Part shown: positions 1 to 8,651 of the stretch, piece by piece | How positions within the stretch are numbered: the stretch's first letter is position 1 | Layout: each line of letters begins with the position of its first letter | Source: Trebonia kvetii | Lineage (GTDB): Bacteria > Actinomycetota > Actinomycetes > Streptosporangiales > Streptosporangiaceae | Length of the DNA: 64,000 bases | Assembly: GCF_007827045.1 (NCBI RefSeq) | Contig: NZ_RPFW01000001.1 | Span: 222,511 to 286,510, forward strand | Direction: 5' to 3' | Made by a program: the position numbers and the translations under genes | The notes under the pieces: generated by a model | The model's database searches: none | Told to the model about the DNA's origin: nothing | The model's input: the letters and a program-made list of their open reading frames with translations, nothing else

Positions 1-1950
1 GCCATCGGCGGCGCGGAGCGGTCCGGCCAGACGGTGATGGCCAGGGCCGTCTGGGACTCCGTGAACGACGGGACCCACCTCGCCGTGCAGGCAGGAACCG
101 GGACGGGCAAGTCGCTCGCCTACCTGGTGCCCGCCATGCAGCTCGCCGCCGACAGGCGGGGACCGGTGGTCGTGTCCACGGCCACGATCGCGCTGCAGCG
201 CCAGCTGGTGGACCGTGACCTGCCCACCCTCGCCGCCGCGCTGCGCGAGCCGCTCGGCCGCACACCCGAGTTCGCCATACTCAAGGGGCGCAACAACTAC
301 CTGTGCCTCAACAAGCTGCGCAACGGTCCGGAAGACGAGCAGGATTCGCTGTTCGACGCCCTCGGCGGTCAGGCACAGACCAGCCAGCTCGGCGCGCATA
401 TCAAGCGGCTGCACCAGTGGGCGGCCGCCACGAGCACCGGTGACAGGGACGAGATGGTCCCCGGGGTGCCCGACCAGGCGTGGCGGCAGGTCTCCGTGAC
501 GGCGCGCGAGTGCCTCGGCCCCGGACGCTGCCCGTTCGGCGTCCAGTGCTTCTCCGAGCGTGCCAGGCGGATGGCCGCCGAGGCCGACGTCATCGTGACC
601 AACCACGCGCTGCTCGCCATCGACACCCTCGGCGAGGGCGGCATCCTGCCCGAGCACCGGGTCGTCATCGTCGACGAGGCGCACGAGCTCGTCGACCGGG
701 TCACCTCGGTCGCCACCGGCGAGCTGTCCGGGTACGCCATCGACTTCGCGGTGCGGCGGACAGGCAAGCTCGCAGACGACGGGGAGATCGCCCGGCTGTC
801 CGAGGCGGGCAACGCGCTGACCCCGCTGCTCGCCACCATGCCGGCCGGCCGGATGGACCAGCTCGACCTGGGGCTAGGCGCGACGCTCGCGGCGCTGCGC
901 GACGCCGCCATGGCCTGCGCGGCGCAGGTGCGCAAGATCGCGGGCACCAAGGACGAGAGCGCTGACCCCGCCGAGGTCACCGCGGCGCAGACCGCGCTCG
1001 TCAGCCTCGAGGAGATCGGGGTGGTCGCGGACCGGATGATCAGCGCCTTCGACCAGCCCATCGCCGAGCGCGAGGAGGTCGTCTGGCTGGAGCGGCCCGA
1101 GGACTGGTCGGAGAGCACCAGGCCGGCTTCGCTGCACGTCGCGCCGCTCGAGGTGGGCGAGGTCCTGGCCGAGCACCTGTTCGCAGACAAGACCGTCGTG
1201 CTCACCTCGGCCACGCTCACCCTCGGCGGTTCGTTCACGCCGCTCGCCCGGCAGTGGGGCCTCGACGCCGACGCCATGGGACACGAGTGGACAGGGATCG
1301 ACGTGGGCTCGCCGTTCGCGCACGGGCGCAGCGGCATCCTCTACGTGGCCAAGCACCTGCCACCGCCGTCGCGCGACGGACTGCCCCCCGAGTACATGGA
1401 CGAGCTCTGGGAGCTGATCAAGGCGGCGGGCGGCCGGACGCTCGGGCTGTTCTCCTCGATGCGCGGCGCGCGGGCCGCGGCCGCCGCGATGCGCGAGTGC
1501 CTGCCGTTCCCCGTGCTGTGCCAGGGCGATGACTCCACCATGCAGCTGGTGAAGGAGTTCGCGGCGGACGAGCCGACCTGCCTGTTCGGCACGCTGTCGC
1601 TGTGGCAGGGAGTGGACGTGCCCGGGCCGTCGCTGCGGCTCGTGGTCATCGACAGGATCCCGTTCCCACGGCCGGACGACCCGCTCGCCTCGGCCCGCAC
1701 CAGGGCGGCGGACGCACGCGGCGGGTCCGGGTTCATGGAGGTGTCGGCGAACCACGCCGCCCTGCTGCTAGCTCAGGGGGCCGGACGGCTGCTGCGGTCC
1801 ATGGACGACCGCGGCGTCGTCGCCGTGCTCGATTCCCGGCTCGTCACCAAGCGGTACGGGGAGTACCTGCGGGCGTCGCTGCCGCCGTTCTGGCAGACCA
1901 CCGATCCGAAGGTGGTTCGCGGCGCGCTTGAGCGGCTAGCGGCCAGCTGA
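1..1950 (+). CDS. dinG: DinG/XPD-like ATP-dependent DNA helicase (5' partial)
   Basis: Superfamily 2 helicase with an iron-sulfur cluster, expected to unwind DNA with 5'-3' polarity in repair. The reading frame is open from base 1, and the first residues (AIGGAERSGQ) look like the usual family N-terminus, so the true start is probably just left of the window. A GTG at 34 is possible but would cut the Q-motif region. Visible are Walker A QAGTGTGKS near base 90, four spaced cysteines fitting the XPD-type 4Fe-4S site (YLC, ECLGPGRC, VQC; bases 300-550), the DEAH box VDEAHEL near 670, and C-terminal helicase motifs around GTLSLWQGVDVPG and QGAGRLLRS. The next gene is convergent. Confidence 0.9.
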   Translation, partial: AIGGAERSGQTVMARAVWDSVNDGTHLAVQAGTGTGKSLAYLVPAMQLAADRRGPVVVSTATIALQRQLVDRDLPTLAAALREPLGRTPEFAILKGRNNYLCLNKLRNGPEDEQDSLFDALGGQAQTSQLGAHIKRLHQWAAATSTGDRDEMVPGVPDQAWRQVSVTARECLGPGRCPFGVQCFSERARRMAAEADVIVTNHALLAIDTLGEGGILPEHRVVIVDEAHELVDRVTSVATGELSGYAIDFAVRRTGKLADDGEIARLSEAGNALTPLLATMPAGRMDQLDLGLGATLAALRDAAMACAAQVRKIAGTKDESADPAEVTAAQTALVSLEEIGVVADRMISAFDQPIAEREEVVWLERPEDWSESTRPASLHVAPLEVGEVLAEHLFADKTVVLTSATLTLGGSFTPLARQWGLDADAMGHEWTGIDVGSPFAHGRSGILYVAKHLPPPSRDGLPPEYMDELWELIKAAGGRTLGLFSSMRGARAAAAAMRECLPFPVLCQGDDSTMQLVKEFAADEPTCLFGTLSLWQGVDVPGPSLRLVVIDRIPFPRPDDPLASARTRAADARGGSGFMEVSANHAALLLAQGAGRLLRSMDDRGVVAVLDSRLVTKRYGEYLRASLPPFWQTTDPKVVRGALERLAAS

Positions 1951-1979
1951 GCGAGGTCAGCGAGCGGAGCACTGGAGCC

Positions 1980-3467
1980 TCAGGGCAGCTCGAGCGCGTC
2001 GAACATGTGCCGCTCCCACAGTCGCATCGAGGTCTCCTCGGGGTAGGACGCGACGTCCGGCTGCAGGTCGTAGACCCGCGTCGCCCGGTGCTCGGTGCCG
2101 TAAAGCGGCCAGCCGGGGTCGCCGGAGGCGGCGAAGGCCAGCCACTCGCCGCGCATCAGGGCGCCGAGCGCGATGAACTGCGCGGGCGGCTCCGCACCAG
2201 TCAGCATCGGGCCGATGCCCTCGCTGCGGGCGCCGAACAGCAGCGGTATGTCGAGCGCGTGGCAGGCGCCGTACGGGCCGCCCGGCGCCTGCGCCGTCAG
2301 CTCGTACAGGCGCGTGGTGCCGCCGGCGGCGGCGTGCGCCTGCGCCAGGTGCAGCGTCGGCATGCGGAACAGCCAGTCGGAGAAGACCACCTCGAACAGG
2401 CCGCCCGCGTCCAGGTCGGGATAGGCCTTCCGGTACCCGGCCGGGCCATCAGGCGCGGGCGCGAAGTAGTCGAGCACCGTGTTCAACTCGGACTCGGTGA
2501 TCTTGCCGAGACGCCCGGATGCCGCGATGAACAGCCGGTACTCGTCCCTGTTATGGCCGGTGAGCAGTTCCACGTCGCGGGCCGCGCCGGACACCAGGGC
2601 CCGCCAGGGAGTCCGTGGCAGCACCTCACCGTCGACGACAGGGGAGAACGGGGTGTCGGTGATCCGCAGCGCGCCCCACTCGGTGTACTCCTGCATTCGC
2701 GCCGTCACGCTCGCCTGGGCCGCGACGAGGCGCATCGGGTCGGCCTTGGTGAGCGCCTCGTGCGTCGGCGGCAGGCCGGCCACGGCGGCGATCGATTCGG
2801 TGACCGCGGCGGCGAGCTCCGGCGTGAAGAACGTGCCAGGCACCGACTGGGCGATGGCACGACGGAACAGGCCGGCGGCGGCGGGCATCGCGAGCAGCGC
2901 GGCGATCACGCCCGCGCCCGCCGACTCGCCGAAGACCGTGACGTTGGCCGGGTCGCCGCCGAACTGCTCGATGTTGTCCCTGACCCAGCGCAGTGCCGCG
3001 ACGGCGTCGAGCAGGCCGCGGTTGGCGGGCGCGCCCTCGATGTGCGCGAAGCCCTCGACGCCGAGCCGGTAGTTGCAGGAGACGAAGACCGCGCCGCCGG
3101 CCGCGAATGGCGCGCCTTCGTAGCTGGCGCCCGAGCCGAACAGGTACGCGCCGCCGTGGATCCAGACCATGACGGGCAGCGTCCGCGCCTCGGTGTCCGG
3201 CGTCCACACGTTGACCGTCAGCCACTCGCCCGTCTCGTCCGGCGGCGGCTCCGGTGTGCCGGGGAAGGCGGCCTGCGGCGCCTGCGGGCCGAACGCCGCC
3301 GCATCGCGCACCCCGTCCCAGCGTTCCGTCGGTTCCGGCGCCAGGAACCGGCCCTCGCCAAGCGGCGGCTTCGCGAACGGGATGCCGCGGAAGACCGCGT
3401 TCCCGTGCTCAACGCGGCCCCGGACCCTGCCGGACGTGGTGGAAACCTCAGGCTCGGCTGGGCCCAT
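1980..3467 (-). CDS. Type B carboxylesterase
   Basis: Alpha/beta-hydrolase of the carboxylesterase/p-nitrobenzyl-esterase family, 495 aa, a usual length. The nucleophile elbow FGESAGAG is near residue 180. The acid is probably the Glu in HNRDEYRLF and the histidine lies in GACHALDIP. The oxyanion-hole stretch WIHGGAYLFGSG is intact. The ATG at 3467 is preceded by GGGAGG at about 9 nt spacing. There is no signal peptide, so it is probably cytoplasmic. The natural substrate is unknown. It converges on the helicase with only a short gap. Confidence 0.9.
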   Translation of the reverse strand: MGPAEPEVSTTSGRVRGRVEHGNAVFRGIPFAKPPLGEGRFLAPEPTERWDGVRDAAAFGPQAPQAAFPGTPEPPPDETGEWLTVNVWTPDTEARTLPVMVWIHGGAYLFGSGASYEGAPFAAGGAVFVSCNYRLGVEGFAHIEGAPANRGLLDAVAALRWVRDNIEQFGGDPANVTVFGESAGAGVIAALLAMPAAAGLFRRAIAQSVPGTFFTPELAAAVTESIAAVAGLPPTHEALTKADPMRLVAAQASVTARMQEYTEWGALRITDTPFSPVVDGEVLPRTPWRALVSGAARDVELLTGHNRDEYRLFIAASGRLGKITESELNTVLDYFAPAPDGPAGYRKAYPDLDAGGLFEVVFSDWLFRMPTLHLAQAHAAAGGTTRLYELTAQAPGGPYGACHALDIPLLFGARSEGIGPMLTGAEPPAQFIALGALMRGEWLAFAASGDPGWPLYGTEHRATRVYDLQPDVASYPEETSMRLWERHMFDALELP

Positions 3468-3532
3468 AGGGGCGACCTCCCGCTGCGTCGATGGAGCGAT
3501 AAGCGATATAGGACCTTTTTTTACGACTTAAG

Positions 3533-3782
3533 TCAATTTACTGGCTCGAGCACGACCACCGGGATCCTGCGCGGCGCCGCCTTCTACTCGTACTGCGCGA
3601 ACGCGGGCCTGCGCTGCTGCTGCCTGCAGACCCGCTGCCGTCCGCTGCGTGCCCCGGTATGGTGCAGCAGAAGGATGTCCGACCCCTGGAACGGTCCGCC
3701 GACCCCGGCCGCCGTTGGCACGGAACTCAGCGATGATCTGGCCGTTGAAGTCATTCACTTCAGGCGCACGGAACTCAGTCAT
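3533..3782 (-). pseudogene. Decayed deazaflavin-dependent nitroreductase (Ddn family)
   Basis: The first codons read MTEFRAPEVNDFNGQIIAEFRANGGR, the start of F420-dependent nitroreductase-family proteins. After one extra base the next frame continues VGGPFQGSDILLLHHTGARSG, the family core. The sequence then jumps to a C-terminus-like PAFAQYE-stop-KAAPRRIPVVVLEPVN. Three lesions are visible: a +1 frameshift, loss of roughly 70 internal residues, and a TAG where CAG (Gln) would be expected. Intact members are about 130-150 aa. The family assignment rests on motif memory only. Confidence 0.7.
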
Positions 3783-3806
3783 GACGTTTAGTTTAGGAAT
3801 GGAAAC

Positions 3807-4478
3807 GTGAAGTCACCACGCGATGTCGGCGACTTGCCGTTCGGCAAGGAACTTGAGCCCTTCGACGAGGCGGAAGAACTCGAACCCGAGGGTGACTACG
3901 ACCGGCTGCTATTCTCCCGCTACGCGTTCTCCGACGCCGACGCCTCCGGGGCGCGGTTCGCCGAGTCGGCGTTCACCGGCGCCGCCTTCGAGGGCGGGCG
4001 GCTGCGCCGGGCGCGGCTTTCGGACGTGTGGTTCGGCGACACCCGGTTCGTGGCGGTGGAACTGGCGGAGGCGTCGCTGACCGACGTCTGGTTCAACGGC
4101 AGCGTGTTCGCCGGGGTGCAGGCCTTCTCCATGGCCGGCCGGCGGGTGCTGCTGCGCGGCTGCAAGCTCGACTCGGTCAACTTCCGCGACGCCAGGCTGA
4201 CCGACGTGACGTTCGAGGACTGCGTGCTGCGCGACGTGGACTTCGCCTCGGCGAAGCTGGTCCGGGTGCGGTTCTCAGGCAGCACGCTGGCCAACGTCGA
4301 CTTCACCCGTGTCACCTGCCAGGACGTTGACCTGCGGGGCGCGACGCTCGGCTCGGCGAGCACGCCTGGCATCAAGGCAGGATTCGACGCGCTGCGCGGC
4401 GTCCGGATCGACTCGCTGCAGCTGATGACGCTCGCACCGCTGCTCGCCCACCACCTGGGCATCACGGTGGCGGACTAG
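3807..4478 (+). CDS. Pentapeptide-repeat protein
   Basis: 223 aa with many A(D/N)F/L-type five-residue steps from about residue 40 to 185 (for example LTDVTFEDCVLRDVDFASAKL), which predicts a right-handed quadrilateral beta-helix. Some members mimic DNA and inhibit gyrase, but most have no known role, and none is assigned here. GTG start with a weak purine stretch (AGGAATGGAAA) upstream. The stop TAG (4476-4478) overlaps the convergent murD2 stop by two bases. Confidence 0.85.
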   Translation: MKSPRDVGDLPFGKELEPFDEAEELEPEGDYDRLLFSRYAFSDADASGARFAESAFTGAAFEGGRLRRARLSDVWFGDTRFVAVELAEASLTDVWFNGSVFAGVQAFSMAGRRVLLRGCKLDSVNFRDARLTDVTFEDCVLRDVDFASAKLVRVRFSGSTLANVDFTRVTCQDVDLRGATLGSASTPGIKAGFDALRGVRIDSLQLMTLAPLLAHHLGITVAD

Positions 4479-5899
4479 GGCTGGCCCAGCGCCCGCATCG
4501 CGGCGGCGAACTGGTCGCCGCGATCCCGGTAGTCGCGGAAGCGGCCGAAGCTTGGTGCGGCAGGCGACAGCAGCACGATGCCGTCAGGCCGCGCCCAGCG
4601 GAACGCCTCGCCGACGGCGGCCTCCATGTCCTGGCACTCGATGACGCCGGAAAAGGCGGGGTCCCTGCTTGCCCGCGGGGGCGACCCCCCCAAACCCCCC
4701 CGGCGAATCACCGTACTTGCCCGGGGGGGCGACCCCCCCAAACCCCCCCGGCGAGTCACCGTGGTGGTTGCCGTCTCCGCGAAGGCCGCCGCGATCCGCG
4801 GGCCGCTGTCGGGCAGCGTCAGAACGATTGTCGGTTCTTGCCTACCCCGCACGTTCTGCGCGAGCGGGGTGTAGTCGATGCCGCGGTCCTGACCGCCGAC
4901 GATGAGCGCCACCCGCGAGCCGGGGAAGGACTCGAGGGCGGCGAGCGTCGGCAGCACGTTCGTCGACAGCGAGTCGTCGATGAACGTGACGCCGTCCAGC
5001 GTGCCCACCGGGGTCAGCCGGCTGGGCAGCGGCGCGAAGCCGTCGGCCGCCGCGGCGAGCCTTTCGTCGTCGTCCGCGCCGGCAATGCCTAGCGCCAGCA
5101 GAACCTGGCGGGCGATCAGCGCGTTGCGCCGGTTGTGCCTGCCCGGCAGGCCAAGTCGGTCCATCCAGACGGCGCCTGGCTCGTCGGCGTCGCTGACCCA
5201 CTCGACCTTCGGGCCGAGCAGCGCTGCCCGCTCGCGGAGCAGCGCGCTGTCGCCGTTGGCGACGGTGAGCACGGCGCCTGGCTGCGCGGTGGCCGACAGC
5301 TTGTCCGCGTAGTACCGCTCGACACCGCCGTGCCAGGGCAGGTGGTCGGGGTGCAGCGACGTCACGGCGGTGACCGGCGGGGTCACCGCGACGTCGGCCG
5401 CCGTGTAGCTGGACACCTCGATCACCCAGAAGTCGAAGTCGCCCGCCTGCTCCGGGTCGTACGGCGCGACGCCGAAGTTGCCGCCGACCATGGCCTTGCG
5501 GCCGAGGCCGCGCAGCAGGTGGCCGATGACCGACGAGGTGGTGGACTTGCCCTTCGTTCCCGTCACGTAGACGACGCGGGACAGGTCCGCCTCGTTCACC
5601 CACAGGCCGAGGCCGCCGGCCAGGGTCACCCCCGCCAGGCGCAGTTCGTCCGCCTCGGGGCGGTAGGGGCTGATGCCCGGCGTCTTGATGACCACCTCGC
5701 AGGCCCTAAGGGCGTCAAGGCCTCCGTCGGCGGTGGGGAGTACGCCGCTCTCGTTCGGGCTGTCATCGACGAGGACCGGCGCGATGGCAAGGCTGCGCAG
5801 CTTGCGCACCGTCGCCTGGCCCTCCTTGCCGAGGCCCCAGACGCCGACCTTGGCCCCTCGCAGGTCCGGCCAGCGCAGGGTGGTCCGCCCGGCGGTCAT
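4475..5899 (-). CDS. murD2: MurD-type ligase, probably MurD2 (adds L-Glu to UDP-MurNAc-L-Ala)
   Basis: Mur ligase of 474 aa starting MTAGRTTLRWPDLRGAKVGV, with a Rossmann-like N-domain, the ATP loop GTKGKSTTSS (about residue 120) and a C-terminal ligase domain. Its ATG overlaps the stop of murL (ATGA), so the two are translationally coupled. Where MurL is present, as described in Xanthomonas, the partner ligase MurD2 adds L-glutamate rather than D-glutamate; the assignment rests on this pairing. Residues about 380-411 hold a 16-aa tandem repeat (RRGGLGGSPPRASTVI) foreign to the fold, coded by a DNA repeat listed separately. Ordinary MurD is the alternative. Confidence 0.82.
   Translation of the reverse strand: MTAGRTTLRWPDLRGAKVGVWGLGKEGQATVRKLRSLAIAPVLVDDSPNESGVLPTADGGLDALRACEVVIKTPGISPYRPEADELRLAGVTLAGGLGLWVNEADLSRVVYVTGTKGKSTTSSVIGHLLRGLGRKAMVGGNFGVAPYDPEQAGDFDFWVIEVSSYTAADVAVTPPVTAVTSLHPDHLPWHGGVERYYADKLSATAQPGAVLTVANGDSALLRERAALLGPKVEWVSDADEPGAVWMDRLGLPGRHNRRNALIARQVLLALGIAGADDDERLAAAADGFAPLPSRLTPVGTLDGVTFIDDSLSTNVLPTLAALESFPGSRVALIVGGQDRGIDYTPLAQNVRGRQEPTIVLTLPDSGPRIAAAFAETATTTVTRRGGLGGSPPRASTVIRRGGLGGSPPRASRDPAFSGVIECQDMEAAVGEAFRWARPDGIVLLSPAAPSFGRFRDYRDRGDQFAAAMRALGQP
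4668..4762. repeat. 48-bp tandem palindromic repeat inside murD2
   Basis: Two 47-base units (4668-4714 and 4716-4762) with a 48-bp period. Each contains a G-run, a C-run, AAA and another C-run (GGGGGGGCGACCCCCCC then CCCCCCCGG), so each can fold into a hairpin. The repeat is in frame and adds 16 residues per copy to MurD2. It looks like a REP-type intergenic palindrome that entered a coding sequence. Confidence 0.85.
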
Positions 5900-7266
5900 G
5901 CGTCCTCGAGTGAGTACTCCGCGGGGATGAAGCTGGCGCCGACCGGGCGGCGCATGGCGGCGATCTCCGCCTCGGTGGGTGCGTCGGGACGGCCGGTGAT
6001 CTCGGCGGCCAGTTCCTGGAGCAGCGGGGTGGCGGCCCGGTCGGCGCGCCTGGCGGCGAGGACCACGGCGGCGCGGCACTCGGTGATCTCGCCGACGCAC
6101 TCGAACGGCTTGGTGCCCGCGCCGAGCAGCGCCTCGAACTTGGGCCTGAGCGCCGGGTTGCCGAGCGGCTCGCTGGCGCCGCCGTCGGCGGCGAAGACCG
6201 CCGCGAGCTGGTCCTGAGACATGAAGGGGGCGAGGATCAGGTCGATAAACGCGCACTTGTCGCACTCGCCGCACCAGTGGCCGAGGCGGCGGCTGATGTC
6301 GAGGTGGAACGCGCGGTTACAGCTGCGGAAGGTGGCGTGGTACTGGGTGAGCGCGGCGAACCGCTCCCCCACCCACAGCTCGGTGCGGTCGCGGAGCGCG
6401 GAGAAGTACCCGGGCAGGCCCTCCGCCCGCAGCAGGTCACGGAAGTCGGCCTCGAAGGCCGCCGACTTGGACCACTGGTGGTTGATCTGGCGTCCGTCGT
6501 GCTCGAGCGTCGGGACCGAGGCCGACCACTCGTTGGACATCACCACCGTGTCCCGGCCGGCCAGGACGGCCGCAAGGACCGCGATCGCCGAGATGATGCC
6601 GGTCACCGGCACGTGCCCGTTGCGGAAGCCGAGTTCGGCGGAGCGCAGCAGCTGCGGGTCGATCTCCCTGCCCGCCCGCAGCACGGGGAGGCCGCTGACC
6701 GCGGCCGGCCGCTCGATCGCCGCGAACCGGTCACCCGGGCGGCTGACGACGAAGAGCACGATGTCGCCGGTCCGCTTGCGGATGCCCTCGACGGTCACGA
6801 TCGAGTCGATGCCGCCGCCGAAGGGGATCAGCGGGCGCAGGCCGCTCTGGGTGGCCTTGTCCTGGCTCTGTGGGACGTCCGGTGCTTGTCGCGCCTCGAT
6901 GCGCAGGTCGCTGAGGTCAAGGCCGTTGCGGTAGGCGTACTCGCCGAGGCCCGCCAGGTAGAACTCGCGCAGGAAGGTCCGCTCGCGTCCGGTCAGCGCG
7001 GTGTCGCCGAGGTCGATCACCGGCGGCGCGGCCGTCTTGTAATAGGAGACGGCCGCGAGCACGTAGACGAGGCGCGCGGCGGCGCGGGCCGCGGGCGAAT
7101 CCCAGGCGGGGCCGGGCGTGAGCGACACCCGTTCGGTGAACTCCCGGCCGTCGAGCGAGTACCGGCAGGTCAGCAGCCCTCGGTCGGCGTCGGTGGCGAA
7201 CCCTTCGTACCTGAAGACCTGCCCGCGCGCGGGCGCGGGCTGCGGAGAAACATCTGGCGGAGTCAT
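5896..7266 (-). CDS. murL: MurL: UDP-MurNAc-L-Ala-L-Glu epimerase
   Basis: 456 aa. It carries a PP-loop-like LIPFGGGIDSIVTVEG (about residue 160) for ATP use and a cysteine motif HWCGECDKCAF near residue 330, both fitting MurL. MurL epimerises the terminal L-Glu of UDP-MurNAc-L-Ala-L-Glu so that the peptidoglycan stem receives D-Glu without a glutamate racemase. Start chosen at MTPPDVSPQPAP (7266); the open frame upstream is Pro/Arg-rich shadow. The stop overlaps the murD2 start. Confidence 0.85.
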   Translation of the reverse strand: MTPPDVSPQPAPARGQVFRYEGFATDADRGLLTCRYSLDGREFTERVSLTPGPAWDSPAARAAARLVYVLAAVSYYKTAAPPVIDLGDTALTGRERTFLREFYLAGLGEYAYRNGLDLSDLRIEARQAPDVPQSQDKATQSGLRPLIPFGGGIDSIVTVEGIRKRTGDIVLFVVSRPGDRFAAIERPAAVSGLPVLRAGREIDPQLLRSAELGFRNGHVPVTGIISAIAVLAAVLAGRDTVVMSNEWSASVPTLEHDGRQINHQWSKSAAFEADFRDLLRAEGLPGYFSALRDRTELWVGERFAALTQYHATFRSCNRAFHLDISRRLGHWCGECDKCAFIDLILAPFMSQDQLAAVFAADGGASEPLGNPALRPKFEALLGAGTKPFECVGEITECRAAVVLAARRADRAATPLLQELAAEITGRPDAPTEAEIAAMRRPVGASFIPAEYSLEDA

Positions 7267-7385
7267 CGCCAGCGAGTCTAGCGAGGCCGCAGGCCTGTGG
7301 TTCACCGATGCGGGCCACCCGCCCTGCCCGGCCGGCCGCCGGTGCCTCGGCTGGCCCGGCTGGCCCACTGGCCCGGCCGGCTCCG

Positions 7386-8549
7386 TCAGGTGAGCCAGTC
7401 GGCGGCGATGCGCTCGCCGAGCCTCTCGACCAGCGGTCCTGCGTCGGCGAAGCACCTGGCCATGTCTGGCTCGATCTCGGTCAGCGCGTAGGCGGCGGCG
7501 ATCCCCGCGGCGCGCAGTTCGTCCCTGGTCAGCGCGCAGCGGCCCGCCACCGCGACCACCGGGATGCTCGGGTCGCGCGCGGCCACGGCGCGGGCCACGC
7601 CGGCCGGCGTCTTGCCGCGCAGCGTCTGGGCATCGAGCGAACCCTCGCCGGTGATCACCAGCCGTGCCCCGCGCAGCCGGGTGCCGAAAGACACCAGGTC
7701 GAGAAGGTAATCGATGCCGGGACGCATCCGCGCACCGAGGAAAGCGAGCGCGGCGAAGCCGAGCCCGCCCGCCGCCCCGGCGCCTGGCGCGTCCCGGTAT
7801 CCGCCTGCGGCGGCCTCCGCGACGTCGGCCCAGCGTTCCAGGGCGGCGTCGAGCAGTGGCACGTCGGCGGGCGACGCGCCCTTCTGCGGTCCGTAGACCG
7901 CGGCAGCGCCTGCCGGGCCGAGCAGCGGGTTGTCCACGTCCGAGGCAAGCACGAACTCGATGCCGTCCAGATCGCGCAACGCGGAGAGGTCAAGAGCCGC
8001 CAGGCGGCCGAGCGCGGCGCCGCCCGGCGGAAGCTCGTGGCCGGACGCGTCGGTGAGCCGGGCGCCCAGCGCCTGGAGCAGGCCGGCGCCGCCGTCTGTG
8101 GTGGCGCTTCCGCCCACGCCGAGCACGATCCTTCTCGCGCCCATTCCCGCGGCCCCCAGGATCAGCTCCCCCACGCCCCTGGTGGTCGCGGTCAGCGGAG
8201 CCAGGGTCCCTGGCGGGAGCAGTGCGAGCCCGTTGGCCGCCGCCGCCTCGACGACCGCGGTCTCGCCGCGGATCGCGAAGGACGCAAGCACCGGCTCGCC
8301 GACGGGTCCCGTCACCTGCTCCTCGACCCGCTGGTACCCGGCGGCCACGGCCGCGTCAACCGTGCCGTCGCCGCCGTCCGCGACGGGCACCCACACGGTC
8401 TCGCCGGCGAAGCCGCCGCGCTTGAGGCCCGCGGCGACCCGGGCGGCCACCTCCGCCCCGGTCAGGCTCCCCTTGAACTTGTCCGGGGCGATCACGACAT
8501 GACCACGGGTCTCTGCACCCGCTACCGGAGGGGTCTCAGGGACGGCCAT
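7386..8549 (-). CDS. glxK: Glycerate kinase
   Basis: 387 aa of the GlxK/GarK glycerate kinase family. The N-terminal signature VVIAPDKFKGSLTGAEVA is followed by VPVADGGDGTVDA, and a glycine-rich LGVGGSATTDGGAGLLQALG lies near residue 145. It phosphorylates D-glycerate with ATP, feeding glyoxylate/glycerate carbon into glycolysis, which links functionally with the aceB-glcDEF operon 20 kb away. ATG at 8549 without an obvious Shine-Dalgarno; a start closer to VVIAPDKF is possible. The 119 bp to murL holds only GC-rich stem sequence. Confidence 0.9.
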   Translation of the reverse strand: MAVPETPPVAGAETRGHVVIAPDKFKGSLTGAEVAARVAAGLKRGGFAGETVWVPVADGGDGTVDAAVAAGYQRVEEQVTGPVGEPVLASFAIRGETAVVEAAAANGLALLPPGTLAPLTATTRGVGELILGAAGMGARRIVLGVGGSATTDGGAGLLQALGARLTDASGHELPPGGAALGRLAALDLSALRDLDGIEFVLASDVDNPLLGPAGAAAVYGPQKGASPADVPLLDAALERWADVAEAAAGGYRDAPGAGAAGGLGFAALAFLGARMRPGIDYLLDLVSFGTRLRGARLVITGEGSLDAQTLRGKTPAGVARAVAARDPSIPVVAVAGRCALTRDELRAAGIAAAYALTEIEPDMARCFADAGPLVERLGERIAADWLT

Positions 8550-8651
8550 AGGGCGAGCGTACTGGAGTGACTACGCCACCGCCCTTCCGGCCGCGCGGCC
8601 GGCTGGGCGGCCCGGCTTGGCCGGGCGCCCGGCGCACCCAGGAACGCGTCT

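Noticed and set aside
4640..4780. CRISPR-like repeats
   Set aside because: Only two adjacent copies without spacers; a palindromic tandem insertion in murD2.
5900..6274. N-terminal extension of MurD2
   Set aside because: The extension is Arg/Pro-rich and overlaps murL out of frame; ATG 5899 with the ATGA junction is the natural start.
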